64,000 nucleotides of DNA from Streptomyces sp. Act143. GTDB lineage: Bacteria; Actinomycetota; Actinomycetes; Streptomycetales; Streptomycetaceae. A program made the position numbers and the translations under genes. Under the pieces are notes generated by a model, which made no database searches, was not told where the DNA came from, and was given only the letters and a program-made list of their open reading frames with translations. Positions 50,964 to 60,400 of this stretch are shown here, one piece after another; position 1 is the first letter of the stretch, and each line of letters opens with the position of its first letter. The stretch is taken from NCBI RefSeq assembly GCF_003143935.1, contig NZ_QFRX01000001.1, positions 6,708,977 through 6,772,976 on the forward strand. The letters are read 5' to 3'.

Positions 50964-53366
50964 TCAGAACCTCACGACGAAGTTCCTGACCGTGCCGGTG
51001 TCACCGGTGGCCACGTCGTCGACGCGGAGCTTCCACCAGCCGTTGACCGGCAGGTCGGTGGCGTCGACCGTGTAGACCTTCCGGAGCCTCCCGCCCGGCT
51101 CCTCGCCGTTGTCCTTGAGCAGGTGCAGGGAGCCGTCCGGCGCGATCAGGTCGATCTTGAGGTCGCCGAGGTACTCGTGCTCGACGTCCACGTACACCTG
51201 GAGCTTGGCGGAGCCGACCCCGGACAGACCGTCGGCCTTGGTCCAGATCTCCGTGTAGTTCTTGTCCGGGACGGCCTTCACGGTCTGGTTCTCGTACGAC
51301 GGGAAGCCGAGCGACCAGCCGGTCAGGGTGCCGGTGGAACCGGTGGCGGAGTCGGTGACCTTCAGCGTCCAGGTGCCGTTGGCGACCGCGTCGGTGGCGT
51401 CGACGCCGTAGGTGGTCTGGAGCGTGCCGCCGGCCTCGGAGCCGTAGGGCTTGAGGGTGTACGACTTGCCGTCCGGGCTGGTCAGGACGAGCTTCAGGTC
51501 ACCGATCCTGCTGTGGGTGAGGTTCGTGTAGACCTGGAGCGGCCCGGCGGCGTTGCCGTCGATCTCCGAGACGGCGATGGTGGAGCCGAGGGTGCCGGAG
51601 TCCGGGATGGTCTGGGCGGTGGTGTTCTCGAACGGCGTCGGGAAGATCAGCGACCAGGTGGTCAGCGTGCCGGCGTCCCCGTCGTCGGTGTCGGTCATCC
51701 GCAGCTTCCACTCGCCGTCGGCGACCGAGGCGGAGGCGTCCACGGTGTACGTGGCGATGATGTCGTCGGCGCCGTCGGAGGTGCTCGCGGCCTTCAGCAG
51801 GTGGGTCGTGCCGTTCGGCGCGACGAGCTCCAGCTGCACGTCACCGCGGTAGGCGTGGGTGATGTTGACGTACGCCTTGAGGTTCTTCGGCGCGTTGCCC
51901 GGGTATCCGGCGACGGTGATCGGCGAGGTCACCGCGGTGCCCGTGCCGCCGGTCGGCGCGTCCGGGATGGCGATGTCCTTGTCGTTGTCGACCTGGAAGG
52001 CGCGCGGCTTCTTGTCCGCCTCGGGCTTCGGCTCGACCGCGGCGACCGCCTTGGCCACGTCGATGCGCGGTACGGTCACGCCCGCCTCGTCGGTGACCGG
52101 CTTGCCGGTGGTGGCGAGCAGTGAGATCAGGCTGGCCAGCCCCTCGGTGGGGTAGGTCTGGCGCAGGACGGCGAGGGCGCCGGCGACGTGCGGGGTCGCC
52201 ATGGAGGTGCCGCTCATGGAGTCGTAACCGCCGCCGGGGACCGAGGAGATGATGCCGTTGCCCGGGGCGAATACGTCGAGCAGCGGGCCGTGGTTGGAGA
52301 ACGAGGCGATCGAGTCGTCGTCGGTCGTGGCGCCGACGGAGACCGCGTTGGGCACGCAGGCCGGGGCGGTGACGGCGGTCGCGCTGCCGTTGTTGCCGGC
52401 CGCGACGACGGTGGCGACCCCGGCGGCGTAGAGCTTGTCGATGGCCGCGGCGCGGGCGTCCTTGGCGCAGGCGGTGCTGTAACTTGCCGAGCCCAGGCTG
52501 AGGTTGGCGGCGATGATCGGCATACCGCCCTGCTGGAGCTGCCAGACCTTCTCCAGCGCGGCGATCTGGGCGCTGGTGAAGCTGCGGATGCAGGGCGTAC
52601 TGGCGGCGGCACCGCAGTACTTGGTGGAGTCGAACTTGGAGAAGACCTGCATGGCGACGATGCCGGCGTCGGGCGCGACACCGGCGGCGGGGGCTCCGCT
52701 CAGCCCGGTGCCGTCACCCGCGGCGATACCGGCGACATGGGTGCCGTGGTCACAGCCGTCGAGGGTGGCGCAGGGACCGCTTGCGGCGTTGGCGGCGCCG
52801 GTGCCCTCCTGGGTGGCCTGGCCGTTGCCGCACAGGCTGGTGGCGCCGTAGGTGGCGTCGATCGGCGAGAAGCAGGCCTCGGCGACGATCCGGTCCTTGA
52901 GGAACGGGTGGTTGGTGGCGACACCGGTGTCGATGATCGCGATGTCGCTGCCCGCGCCGGTCTTGCCTGCCTTGTGCGCGGTGTCCGCGCCGATGACGGG
53001 GACGCTCTCGTCCAGCGAGGGGGCGGACAGCCCGTCCTCGGTGACGCTGACGACGCCCGGCTGGGCGGCCAGGTCGTCCAGCCCCGACTTGTCGACGCGC
53101 AGCGTGACGAGGGGCAGGGTGTCGAAGGACTGCAGCGTGTCACCGACGCTCGCGGCACCGGAGAGATCGGCGCGGGTCTCGGTGACGACGTTCACGCGGA
53201 CGGTGTCGCCGCCGGCGGTCTGGTCGTAGAGGGGCGGGTCGATCGGGTCGTCGGCCGCGGTCGTGGTGGTGGCGGTCGTCGTGGAGTCGGTCGCGTGGGC
53301 GGGTATCGCGCTGAGGGTGGCGGCCATCACGGACGTGATGACGGCAGCCCAGATCCGTCTGTTCAT
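50964..53366 (-). CDS. Exported S8 subtilisin-like protease with three P-type domains (subtilase 2)
   Basis: This 800-residue paralogue of subtilase 1 is on the opposite strand. Its signal peptide is RIWAAVITSVMAATLSAIPAHA, followed by a Thr-rich stretch and propeptide. The triad is Asp146 (IIDTGVATNHP), His210 (DHGTHVAG) and Ser388 (GTSMATPH). Three C-terminal P-type domains are more diverged than those of subtilase 1 (PNGTTHLLKAAS, PDGKSYTLKPYG and PDGSLHLLKDNG). The catalytic parts are very similar, including CFSPIDATYGATSLCGNG and SLGSASYSTAC with matched cysteines. ATG 53366 lies in the same GAGAGCGACATGAA context as subtilase 1. It lacks the 17-bp motif and the 23-nt block upstream, but shares the inverted repeat near its start. 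Confidence 0.92.
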   Translation of the reverse strand: MNRRIWAAVITSVMAATLSAIPAHATDSTTTATTTTAADDPIDPPLYDQTAGGDTVRVNVVTETRADLSGAASVGDTLQSFDTLPLVTLRVDKSGLDDLAAQPGVVSVTEDGLSAPSLDESVPVIGADTAHKAGKTGAGSDIAIIDTGVATNHPFLKDRIVAEACFSPIDATYGATSLCGNGQATQEGTGAANAASGPCATLDGCDHGTHVAGIAAGDGTGLSGAPAAGVAPDAGIVAMQVFSKFDSTKYCGAAASTPCIRSFTSAQIAALEKVWQLQQGGMPIIAANLSLGSASYSTACAKDARAAAIDKLYAAGVATVVAAGNNGSATAVTAPACVPNAVSVGATTDDDSIASFSNHGPLLDVFAPGNGIISSVPGGGYDSMSGTSMATPHVAGALAVLRQTYPTEGLASLISLLATTGKPVTDEAGVTVPRIDVAKAVAAVEPKPEADKKPRAFQVDNDKDIAIPDAPTGGTGTAVTSPITVAGYPGNAPKNLKAYVNITHAYRGDVQLELVAPNGTTHLLKAASTSDGADDIIATYTVDASASVADGEWKLRMTDTDDGDAGTLTTWSLIFPTPFENTTAQTIPDSGTLGSTIAVSEIDGNAAGPLQVYTNLTHSRIGDLKLVLTSPDGKSYTLKPYGSEAGGTLQTTYGVDATDAVANGTWTLKVTDSATGSTGTLTGWSLGFPSYENQTVKAVPDKNYTEIWTKADGLSGVGSAKLQVYVDVEHEYLGDLKIDLIAPDGSLHLLKDNGEEPGGRLRKVYTVDATDLPVNGWWKLRVDDVATGDTGTVRNFVVRF

Positions 53367-53888
53367 GTCGCTCTCGAAGTCAGCAGGGCATGGCTGAGCA
53401 TGCGGGGGTGGGAGAGGAGGAAAGAGGTCATACCGGCGCGCAGCAGGCAATGGGAGCCCACGGGAGCCGGATGAGAAAAGAGCTGAAACGCTGAAACGTG
53501 TCCTGCCTGCGGGCATCACGCACGAGGCGTGTTCCGTCGGAAGGCCGTAGGGGAAAGCGGCGGCGAGGCCGACCGCAGCGGCGGAGAAAGACGGATCCGC
53601 TTGATCACCGCAGACCCTAGGGGAGCCGTGATCACGGCCGCAAGACCCGATCATCCGGACCCGACGACTCCGTACGGTTGCTCCGGTGAAGGCGTGACCG
53701 TCCGCGCGCCTCTCTCAACTGGGCCACGGCTCGGGAGAGTTGCTCCCGTCCGCAAAACGGAAGCCGGGCACACCACTTTCTCCCGCGCCCCGGAACGCCC
53801 CAGGCACCCCACCGCTCGCTCTGGTGCCCGCTCCCGGGGCCCCGCTACCGTAGCGCTGCCGCGCACCACCACCGAGAGACCGAAGACA
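53367..53888. promoter_or_regulatory. Divergent intergenic region between subtilase 2 and the T7SS-type module
   Basis: No gene is seen in these 522 bases. GCATGGCTGAGCATGC at 53388-53403 is an inverted repeat that recurs at 45717-45732 before subtilase 1 (GCATGCTGAGTCATGC), each 20-21 bases from the start codon. CCGTGATCACGG at 53626-53637 is a perfect 12-bp palindrome and could be an operator for either direction. Confidence 0.5.
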
Positions 53889-54545
53889 TTGAGCCAGGAA
53901 CCCGCCACCGCCCCGCCCGCCGGACGCGCACCGGCGCCTGGGCGCGCACCGGTGTTCGGGCTGGTCACGCCCGTGGACTGGTACCGCATGCCGCTCCAGC
54001 CGCAGGACCGCCGCGAGGCGTCCGTCGCCGCGCTGATCAGACGGCAGTTCGCCGGCGTGGACGACCAGCCCGTGCTGCGCCGCAAGGCGGAGGAACAACT
54101 GCGCGGCACCGCCGAGGCCGGGGTCGAGCAGGGCGGCGTCGTGCTGTACCTGTCCTTCCTGGAGGCCGGCGGCATCCCGCTGTCCGCCTCGCTGCTCGTC
54201 TCCCACCTGCACCAGCGGTTCGACGCGCTCGACGCCGTCGCCGCGCTCGCCGGCTCCGGCGAGGTCGGGCTGACGAAGCTGCCCGCCGCGGGGCGGGCGG
54301 CCCGGCTGGTGCGGCGGGAGCAGTCGAAGCAGTCCCGGAAGCTGGGGTCGGAGTTCCAGGACACGGTCGTCGAGTACTTCGTACCGGTCCCCGGCCGCGA
54401 CGAGGTGCTGATGCTCACCTTCAGCACCCCGCTGGAGCCGATCGCCGACGCCATGGTGGAGCTGTTCGACGCGGTGGCCGCGACGCTGCGCTGGCAGCGG
54501 GAGGACGACAGGACGGGGAACGGCGAGGCATGGGCGAGAGACTGA
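53889..54545 (+). CDS. Unknown protein of a type VII secretion-like module (first flanking protein)
   Basis: This 218-residue soluble protein has a Pro/Ala-rich N terminus (about 30 residues) before FGLVTPVDWYRMPLQPQDRR. The C-terminal part reads VVEYFVPVPGRDEVLMLTFSTPLEPIADAMVELFDAVAATL. The plan resembles the protein encoded three genes downstream (56240-56833): an early W and PL, a helical middle, then a V-Y-F/V-x-P strand and an amphipathic end. TTG at 53889 after GAGAGACCGAAG is the most plausible start. Its stop overlaps the WXG100-like gene by 16 bases. It may be a chaperone or immunity-type partner of the effector candidate, but no family was recognised. Confidence 0.7.
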   Translation: MSQEPATAPPAGRAPAPGRAPVFGLVTPVDWYRMPLQPQDRREASVAALIRRQFAGVDDQPVLRRKAEEQLRGTAEAGVEQGGVVLYLSFLEAGGIPLSASLLVSHLHQRFDALDAVAALAGSGEVGLTKLPAAGRAARLVRREQSKQSRKLGSEFQDTVVEYFVPVPGRDEVLMLTFSTPLEPIADAMVELFDAVAATLRWQREDDRTGNGEAWARD

Positions 54546-54832
54546 GGGTCTCCACGGACGACCTGGAGACGGCCGGCACCGGTCTGCGGACGGTGGCCAC
54601 CGAACTCGAAGGACTCGACAAGCTGATGGACCAGTACGACCGCCGTACCGTCGGCCACCAGCAACTGCACGAGCGGCTCCAGGACTTCTCCGACGGCTGG
54701 GACGACAACCGCAAGAAGATGATCGAGGAGATCCAGGGCCTCGGGAAGGTCGCCCACGAGTCCGGCAAGGCGTACAAGGAACTCGACACCGCGCTCTACA
54801 ACGCGCTCATCGGCAAGGGGAAGAAGAAGTGA
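54530..54832 (+). CDS. WXG100-like type VII secretion protein
   Basis: This 100-residue helical protein has the length and helix-turn-helix plan of WXG100 proteins. The turn is GWDDN near 63-67 rather than a strict WxG. The N-terminal helix is LRVSTDDLETAGTGLRTVATELEGL, and the C-terminal helix ends with the lysines GKGKKK. Such proteins pair with a larger partner and are exported through EccC-type machinery as a four-helix bundle. It overlaps the upstream gene and lies 19 bases before the larger T7SS-type protein, its probable partner. No EccB, EccC, EccD or MycP gene is in the window. Confidence 0.78.
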   Translation: MGERLRVSTDDLETAGTGLRTVATELEGLDKLMDQYDRRTVGHQQLHERLQDFSDGWDDNRKKMIEEIQGLGKVAHESGKAYKELDTALYNALIGKGKKK

Positions 54833-54851
54833 CCGGCGAGGGGAAGAAGAG

Positions 54852-56243
54852 ATGACGCGCCCCGCCGACCACCGCTGGGAGGTGCTGGGCGAGAGCGGCG
54901 ACCCGGTCCCCGGCGACGTCACCGATCTCAAGGCCCTCTCCCGCCGCTTCGAGGCCACCGCGAAGACCATCACCGAGACCGCGGCCGCGCTGCGCCGCCT
55001 CGGCAACCAGGAGAGCTGGGACTCCGACGCCGGCCGCGCCTTCGCCGACAAGGCGAACGACACCGCGAAGACGGTGAGCAAGGCGCACGACCGCTACGCC
55101 GACGCCGCGTCCGCGCTGAAGACGTACTACACCGACCTGGAGACCATCCAGGAGGACGCCGACAAGCTGCTGCGGGACGCGGAGACGAAGGCCGGCGACC
55201 TGGCCAAGGCCAAGGCCGGTGCGCAGAACCCGCCCGAGGGCACCGAGGACGCCGACCGGAAGAAGCTCGACAAGAAGGTCACCGACATCCAGGGCGGCCT
55301 CGACGACCTGCGCGGTCAGCTCGCGGACGTCAAGAAGCGGCACCAGGACGCCGGCGACAAGGCGGCCAAGAAGATCCACGACACCACCGAGGGCGACGGC
55401 CTCAACGACTCGTGGCTGGACGACCTGCGCGACGCCCTGAAGATCATCAGCGACATCACGGGGGCGATCGCCGCGGTCTGCGGCATCCTCGCGCTGCTCG
55501 TCGGCTGGATCCCGGTCATCGGCCAGGCGCTGGCGGGTGTGCTCGGCACGATCGCGCTGGTCATGACCGTGATCTCCCTGGTCTGCCACGTCCTGCTGGC
55601 CATCAACGGCGACGGCTCCTGGGGCGACGTGGCCATGGACGCCCTGGGCCTCGCCACCTTCGGTATCGGCCGGGTCTTCTCCGCGGGTTCCAAGCTCGCC
55701 GCCACGGTCGGGCGCAGCCGCGTCTGGCAGGCCGCCGACGACTACGTCCGCGCCTGGAACCGGGGCATGAACTCCGCCGCCCGCCGCCGCCTCGTCGAGG
55801 CGATGGTCGGCCCGCGCGCCGGGGCGAACGGCGCCGGCGCCCTGCCCGACGTCTCCCTCGCCGCCGCCTTCAAGGGCCTGCCCCGCTCCTTCGCCGACGA
55901 CCTCGGCACCATTCGCAGCAACTGGCGGGACCTGTTCAAGGTCGGCGACAACCTCACCGCCGCCCGCAACGCCTACAACACCGCCGGCGCCCGCGGCCTG
56001 GCCAGCATGTACGTCGGCCCCGGCATGGTCGACGAACTCGGCCGCATGAAGAACATCGACCCGACCGACCTGAACTTCATCGGCACGCCCGACGCCTTCA
56101 AACAGGCCATCTCCTACAACTCCTGGGCCCTCGGCGCCACCGGCACCGGCGCGGGCTCCGACACCAACAGCTTCATCGGCCTGTTCGGCGGCGACGAGGA
56201 GATCGACGTTACGGGCCCGGACGCATCGCTGGCGGGGCGGTGA
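54852..56243 (+). CDS. Putative T7SS-secreted effector with N-terminal WXG-like domain
   Basis: This 463-residue protein has an N-terminal helical hairpin with the turn ESWDSDAGRAF near 53-63, typical of T7SS-exported effectors. A long coiled coil (about 60-180) is rich in Lys, Asp and Ala. A hydrophobic centre follows (ITGAIAAVCGILALLVGWIP and LAGVLGTIALVMTVISLVCH, near 200-255), then a 200-residue C-terminal domain starting ARAWNRGMNSAARRR-like and ending GLFGGDEEIDVTGPD. The C-terminal domain is not one I recognise. The layout, targeting domain then transmembrane centre then variable tail, is that of polymorphic toxins, but no toxin motif is visible. GGGGAAGAAG lies just before the ATG. 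Its stop overlaps the next start (GTGA). Confidence 0.78.
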   Translation: MTRPADHRWEVLGESGDPVPGDVTDLKALSRRFEATAKTITETAAALRRLGNQESWDSDAGRAFADKANDTAKTVSKAHDRYADAASALKTYYTDLETIQEDADKLLRDAETKAGDLAKAKAGAQNPPEGTEDADRKKLDKKVTDIQGGLDDLRGQLADVKKRHQDAGDKAAKKIHDTTEGDGLNDSWLDDLRDALKIISDITGAIAAVCGILALLVGWIPVIGQALAGVLGTIALVMTVISLVCHVLLAINGDGSWGDVAMDALGLATFGIGRVFSAGSKLAATVGRSRVWQAADDYVRAWNRGMNSAARRRLVEAMVGPRAGANGAGALPDVSLAAAFKGLPRSFADDLGTIRSNWRDLFKVGDNLTAARNAYNTAGARGLASMYVGPGMVDELGRMKNIDPTDLNFIGTPDAFKQAISYNSWALGATGTGAGSDTNSFIGLFGGDEEIDVTGPDASLAGR

Positions 56244-56833
56244 CCCGCATGGCGACCGACTGGAGCGAGTGCCGCGTGGAGCTGCCCGCCCCGCACAACT
56301 GGCTGGTGCTGGACCTGCGCACCGAGGACCCGGAAACCTGGGCGCGCGAGATCGCCGACGAGCACCTGGCGGGGGACTCACGGCCGGAGCTGTACGACGC
56401 CTTCGCCACGGACATCCTCTGGTACTGGGGAGCGGCCCGCCGCCAGAACGCCCTGTGCGCGTCCCTGCTCACCCCGCCGGACGCCCCGGTCCTGGCGAGC
56501 TACACGGTCCGGGAGATCCGCGGTCTGCCCGAGACGGCGACGGTCGCGTCCCTGCGCGCGGAGGTGGGGGAGGCAGAGGGTCCCTTCTTCGGAACCCAGC
56601 TGCTGGAGGAGGTGGACCTCCCCCTGGGCCCGGCGCTCCGCGTCCAGCGCATGGAGCCCACGGCTCCGGAGTCCTCGTCCGGCGAGATCGTGGAAGGCGT
56701 GGCCCACTACGTGCTGCCCACCCGTTTCCCGGGGACGGCCCTGGAGTGCCGCCTGTTGTGGAGCTCCCCGGGCCTGGGCGAGGCGCTGGCCAAGATGGCC
56801 GACGAACTGGCGGAGTCACTCCGCCTGACGTGA
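56240..56833 (+). CDS. Unknown partner protein of the T7SS-type effector (second flanking protein)
   Basis: This 197-residue soluble protein starts at GTG 56240, overlapping the effector stop by four bases, so the two are made together. It reads DWSECRVELPAPHNWLVLDL, has a helical middle, then VEGVAHYVLPTRFPGTALECRLLWSSPGLGEALAKMADEL. It resembles the first gene of the module in overall plan. Tight coupling to a candidate toxin suggests an immunity protein or dedicated chaperone (inference). There is no signal peptide. It converges with a membrane-protein gene and overlaps it by 18 bases. Confidence 0.72.
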   Translation: MTRMATDWSECRVELPAPHNWLVLDLRTEDPETWAREIADEHLAGDSRPELYDAFATDILWYWGAARRQNALCASLLTPPDAPVLASYTVREIRGLPETATVASLRAEVGEAEGPFFGTQLLEEVDLPLGPALRVQRMEPTAPESSSGEIVEGVAHYVLPTRFPGTALECRLLWSSPGLGEALAKMADELAESLRLT

Positions 56834-57346
56834 CCGCCGCCTGATCGGAGACTCCCCGAGCCCGAGCCGCTCCCACGGCAGCATGGCGAGAGGCATCCAG
56901 CTGAAGCCGACGGCGAAGACGCCGAGGATGTTGACGAGCTGCTTGGGCAGCACCCAGCCGAGCTGGCTGACCAGCAGGGCCACGACCAGCAGATACACAT
57001 CGAAGACGAGCACGGCGAGAATCTTCCGCAGGGCGGCCCCGAGACCGACCCGGGCCTCGCCCCCCTTGAACATCCCGAAGACGATCACCGGCACCATCAG
57101 TCCGGTGACGCCGCCGACGGCGATCCCGCCGATGACCAAGGCGATCCGCCCGTCCTCCGGCACGACATCGGACAACGGCGCCCGATCCACCGCCTCCCCG
57201 AGCAGGGCCACGGCCGCGTACACGCCGAGCGCCATCGCCGCGAGCACGAGGACGACGCCCACGCCGAAGGCGACATTTCCGGCAACCGAGCGCCGCTCAT
57301 CGTGCTGCGTCGCGTTCGGCCCCTCGGCCCTCGACTCGGCGGACAT
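56816..57346 (-). CDS. Four-span membrane protein of unknown function
   Basis: This 176-residue protein has spans near 20-45 (VAFGVGVVLVLAAMALGVYAAVAL), 60-85 (IALVIGGIAVGGVTGLMVPVIVF), 98-122 (ILAVLVFDVYLLVVALLVSQLG) and 130-155. The tail RRRSRQAE is basic and cytoplasmic. GGGAGAG lies four bases before the ATG at 57346, which I prefer to an ATG four codons upstream. I do not recognise the family. It converges with the T7SS-type module and is followed upstream by the large exported FG-GAP gene on the same strand. Confidence 0.72.
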   Translation of the reverse strand: MSAESRAEGPNATQHDERRSVAGNVAFGVGVVLVLAAMALGVYAAVALLGEAVDRAPLSDVVPEDGRIALVIGGIAVGGVTGLMVPVIVFGMFKGGEARVGLGAALRKILAVLVFDVYLLVVALLVSQLGWVLPKQLVNILGVFAVGFSWMPLAMLPWERLGLGESPIRRRSRQAE

Positions 57347-57406
57347 GGACTCTCCCATTCCTCTGCGGGGTCCGGTAGAGGATAGCCGCGCCGAGGCCTG
57401 TCGACA

Positions 57407-60400
57407 TCAGCCGATACCGATGCGCTTCTGCCAGTAGTCGTTGGCCCCGACGACCTCCGTTCCGGAGCCCGTCACCGCGGTCTTGCTGCCCACGTAGAAC
57501 CGTACGGAGCCATTGGGTCGTACGGCCCAGATGTCGGGAGTGCCGTCGCTGTTGGCGTCAGGCGTGCCCATGAGCAGCGGAATGTCAGCACTGAACCAGC
57601 CGCTGGCGCCGTACTCGGTGTCGGCGCCGCCCGAGGAATTCGCCGCGGACGCCAGCGAGCCGAGATCGGTCCCGCCGCCGGCGGCGGCGATGCCCTTGCG
57701 GAACAGCAGGCGCCCCGATGCGTCGGTGCGGTAGATCATGTCGGCGACACCGTCGCCGCTGACGTCCATGACGGTCACCAGGTCCCGGCTGGTCCAGCCG
57801 GTGGCGGACAGGCGGGTCGCCTGGTCGATGGTGGCCCCGTGGTATCCGGTGAAGGCCCACAGCTCGTCACCGGCCGTGGCGAGGAAATCGGTGCGGCCGT
57901 CGCCGGTGATGTCGCCCGCCGCAACGATCTGGGTGAGGGCCGAAGGGCTCGGGGCACCGGCGGGGAGCAGGATCTCCTGCCGCCGGTCGATGTTGACGGC
58001 GCCGTAACCGTCGCCCGGGTAGACCCACAGTCTGCTGCCAAGCCGTACGACGAGGTCCTGGAGGCCGTCACCGCCGTAGATGTCACCGTTGTGCGTGATC
58101 AACGCACCCTTGAAGTGGCCGTTGGGAGCCGCGACAAAGGGTGGTAGGTCGTCGGTGCCGTTCGGGTCCTTGGCGGGGTTCGCGCGGTAGGCGCCCGGCA
58201 TCGAGTAGTCCAGATCGCCGGTGCCCTTGGTCAGGTCGGTCGCCAGGCCCTGGGAGGGGTAGAGCGCCAGGTCGCCGGCCTCCGTGACGACCATCATGTC
58301 GGGCAGCGCATCGCCGGTGAAGTCGCCGGCTTTGTCGGCCTGGTCGCGTGGGGTGACGTAGAAGAAGTACTTGGTCGGCTCGGAGACGTTGTCGGCACTG
58401 TCACGGGCGCGGACGTACAGCACGTTGGGCCCGGCGGTGGGCGGCTTGGCGTTGCTGATGAGGGCGCTGACGTTGGTGTCCGTGCCGTTGGTGCGGGAGA
58501 GGCTGCCGGTGTAGCTGGCCGAGTTGAAGCCGTACTCGTAGGCCACGACGTCCTTGTTCACGGCACGCACCGTGAACGAACCGGGAGTACCGAACTTCTT
58601 CGTGGACCAAGTGGCGTCCTCGCCGTCGTTGCCGAAGCCGTTCTCGCCGCCGTCAGCGTTGGGGAAGTCGGTGGAGGACACCTTCGGCGGGCGGGGTGCG
58701 GTGGTGTCGAGGACGAAGCGACAGGGCGTCTTCGGGTGCCAGGCTGAGGAACTGCCGGCGTCGTCCACGGCCTTGACGCGCCAGGAGTACGTAGCCCCGC
58801 TCTTGAGTTTGCTCGGGGAGAAGCCGCCAGTTGTCCGCAGGGCGGTTCCCTTGTCACCGTTCGTGTCGACCTTGCCGGTCGACTTCAGCAGGTCGCCGGT
58901 GGCCTCCCACTGCCCTGTCTGCCACAGATCGAAGTCGAGGTAGTCGAGGTTCTTGTCCTTGTCGGTGGTCTTGGCCGTGAAGGTCAGGTCACCGGAACCC
59001 ATGCGGACGTACGGCTTGGTCGTGGTGCACTTGCCGTCCGGGCCCAGGTCGAGGGAGTTGGACACGATCGTCGGCTTGCGGTTGTACTCGAGTTCCAGAT
59101 ACGGCGCGAACTCGCCGTTGGCCTGGAACTTCTTCCACGCGTACTGGGCGTCCTCGTCGCGGGCGCGCAAGCCGAAGGTGATCATGGCCTCACCCGAGTC
59201 GGCTCTCTTCTGGGCGCCCTTTTTCACGTCGAAGGCCGCCCAGTCGTTGCCGCAGCTGGACTTGTAGCCGTGCGCGAAGCTCTTGGTGGCCAGCTTGTTG
59301 CCGTCGTGCAGTTCGGGAGCGTTGTTCCAGTTCGTGTGGGAGTCGATCTCGCTCGTGAGGTGCACGCTCATCGAACGGGCCTGGCAGGACCAGGCGTACG
59401 TCTCCAGCATCACCAGCTTGGCTTTGGTGATCTTGGTGCCCTTGAGGTCCTTGTCGAAATAGATGTTGAAGAACGACCGCGAAGTGCCCCACGTGTCGGA
59501 CTCGAAGCCGACGCGGGCTTCGTGCGTGCCGCCCTTGTTGAAGTCCCTGCCGTTGTAGAACGTGGCCTTGGGGAAGCGGTTGTAGGCCGTGGTCCAGTCC
59601 CGCGTGTCCTTCGTGACCGAGGGGTCGATGAAGACCGGGTACGTCGTGGCCGGGTCGTTGAGGAAGTCCTGGTCCGGCGTGAGCAGCCACTGACCCGTGG
59701 ACAGCTCCGCCTGCACGACGTCACCGCGGGTGTCCGGGGACGGTCCACCCAGGGAGGGCAGGCTCAGGGTCGCGGCGGAGCCGGTCTGGGACGGCTCGGG
59801 GGTCGGCTTCGCCGGTGGGCTCGGCAAGGACTCCGACGCGGTCGGTTCCGGGTCATCGCCGGCCGACGGCAACACCTCGACATCGGTGTCGCTCTGCTCG
59901 TCGGACTCGGCAGCCTCCTCCTCGGAGGGGCTCGGGGAGTCGGACGGCGTCTCGGTCGGAGAGTCCGTCGGGTCCGGTGACTCCGGCGCGGTGGGCTGCG
60001 CGGTGACGCCCACCTGCCCGTCGGTGACGGCGGGCGCGCCGCTGCTGTCCCACATCAGCGGGGTGGGGGATACGGCAACCTCTTCACCGGTGCCGTTCAA
60101 GGCGCTGACCACGCCGGAGAGCGGCTCCATCTTGAAAGTAAGAGTGGTCGAGTGCAGGCCGTAGACCATCTGCTGGACATGGGGATCGGCGGCTGCCTGC
60201 TTGTTCTTGACGACGAGGACCTGGCCGAAGCCGTTGTCCTCCGCGGTCAGGACCAGGTCACCGCCAGGGAAGATCTCGGGGTACAGGATGCGGTTGCCGT
60301 CGATGATGGGGGTCGGGACAGTGCCTGGCCAGGTCAGCTGGATCGCGTGCTGGTTGGCGTCGCCGACGTAGAGGGTCGCCAGGGGAGTGCCGGAGTCCGC

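Noticed and set aside
53535..53565. Sequence GGAAGGCCGTAGGGGAAAGCGG as a third copy of the leader block
   Set aside because: It is only loosely similar, lies in the orientation opposite to subtilase 2, and lacks the 17-bp motif and the fixed spacings.
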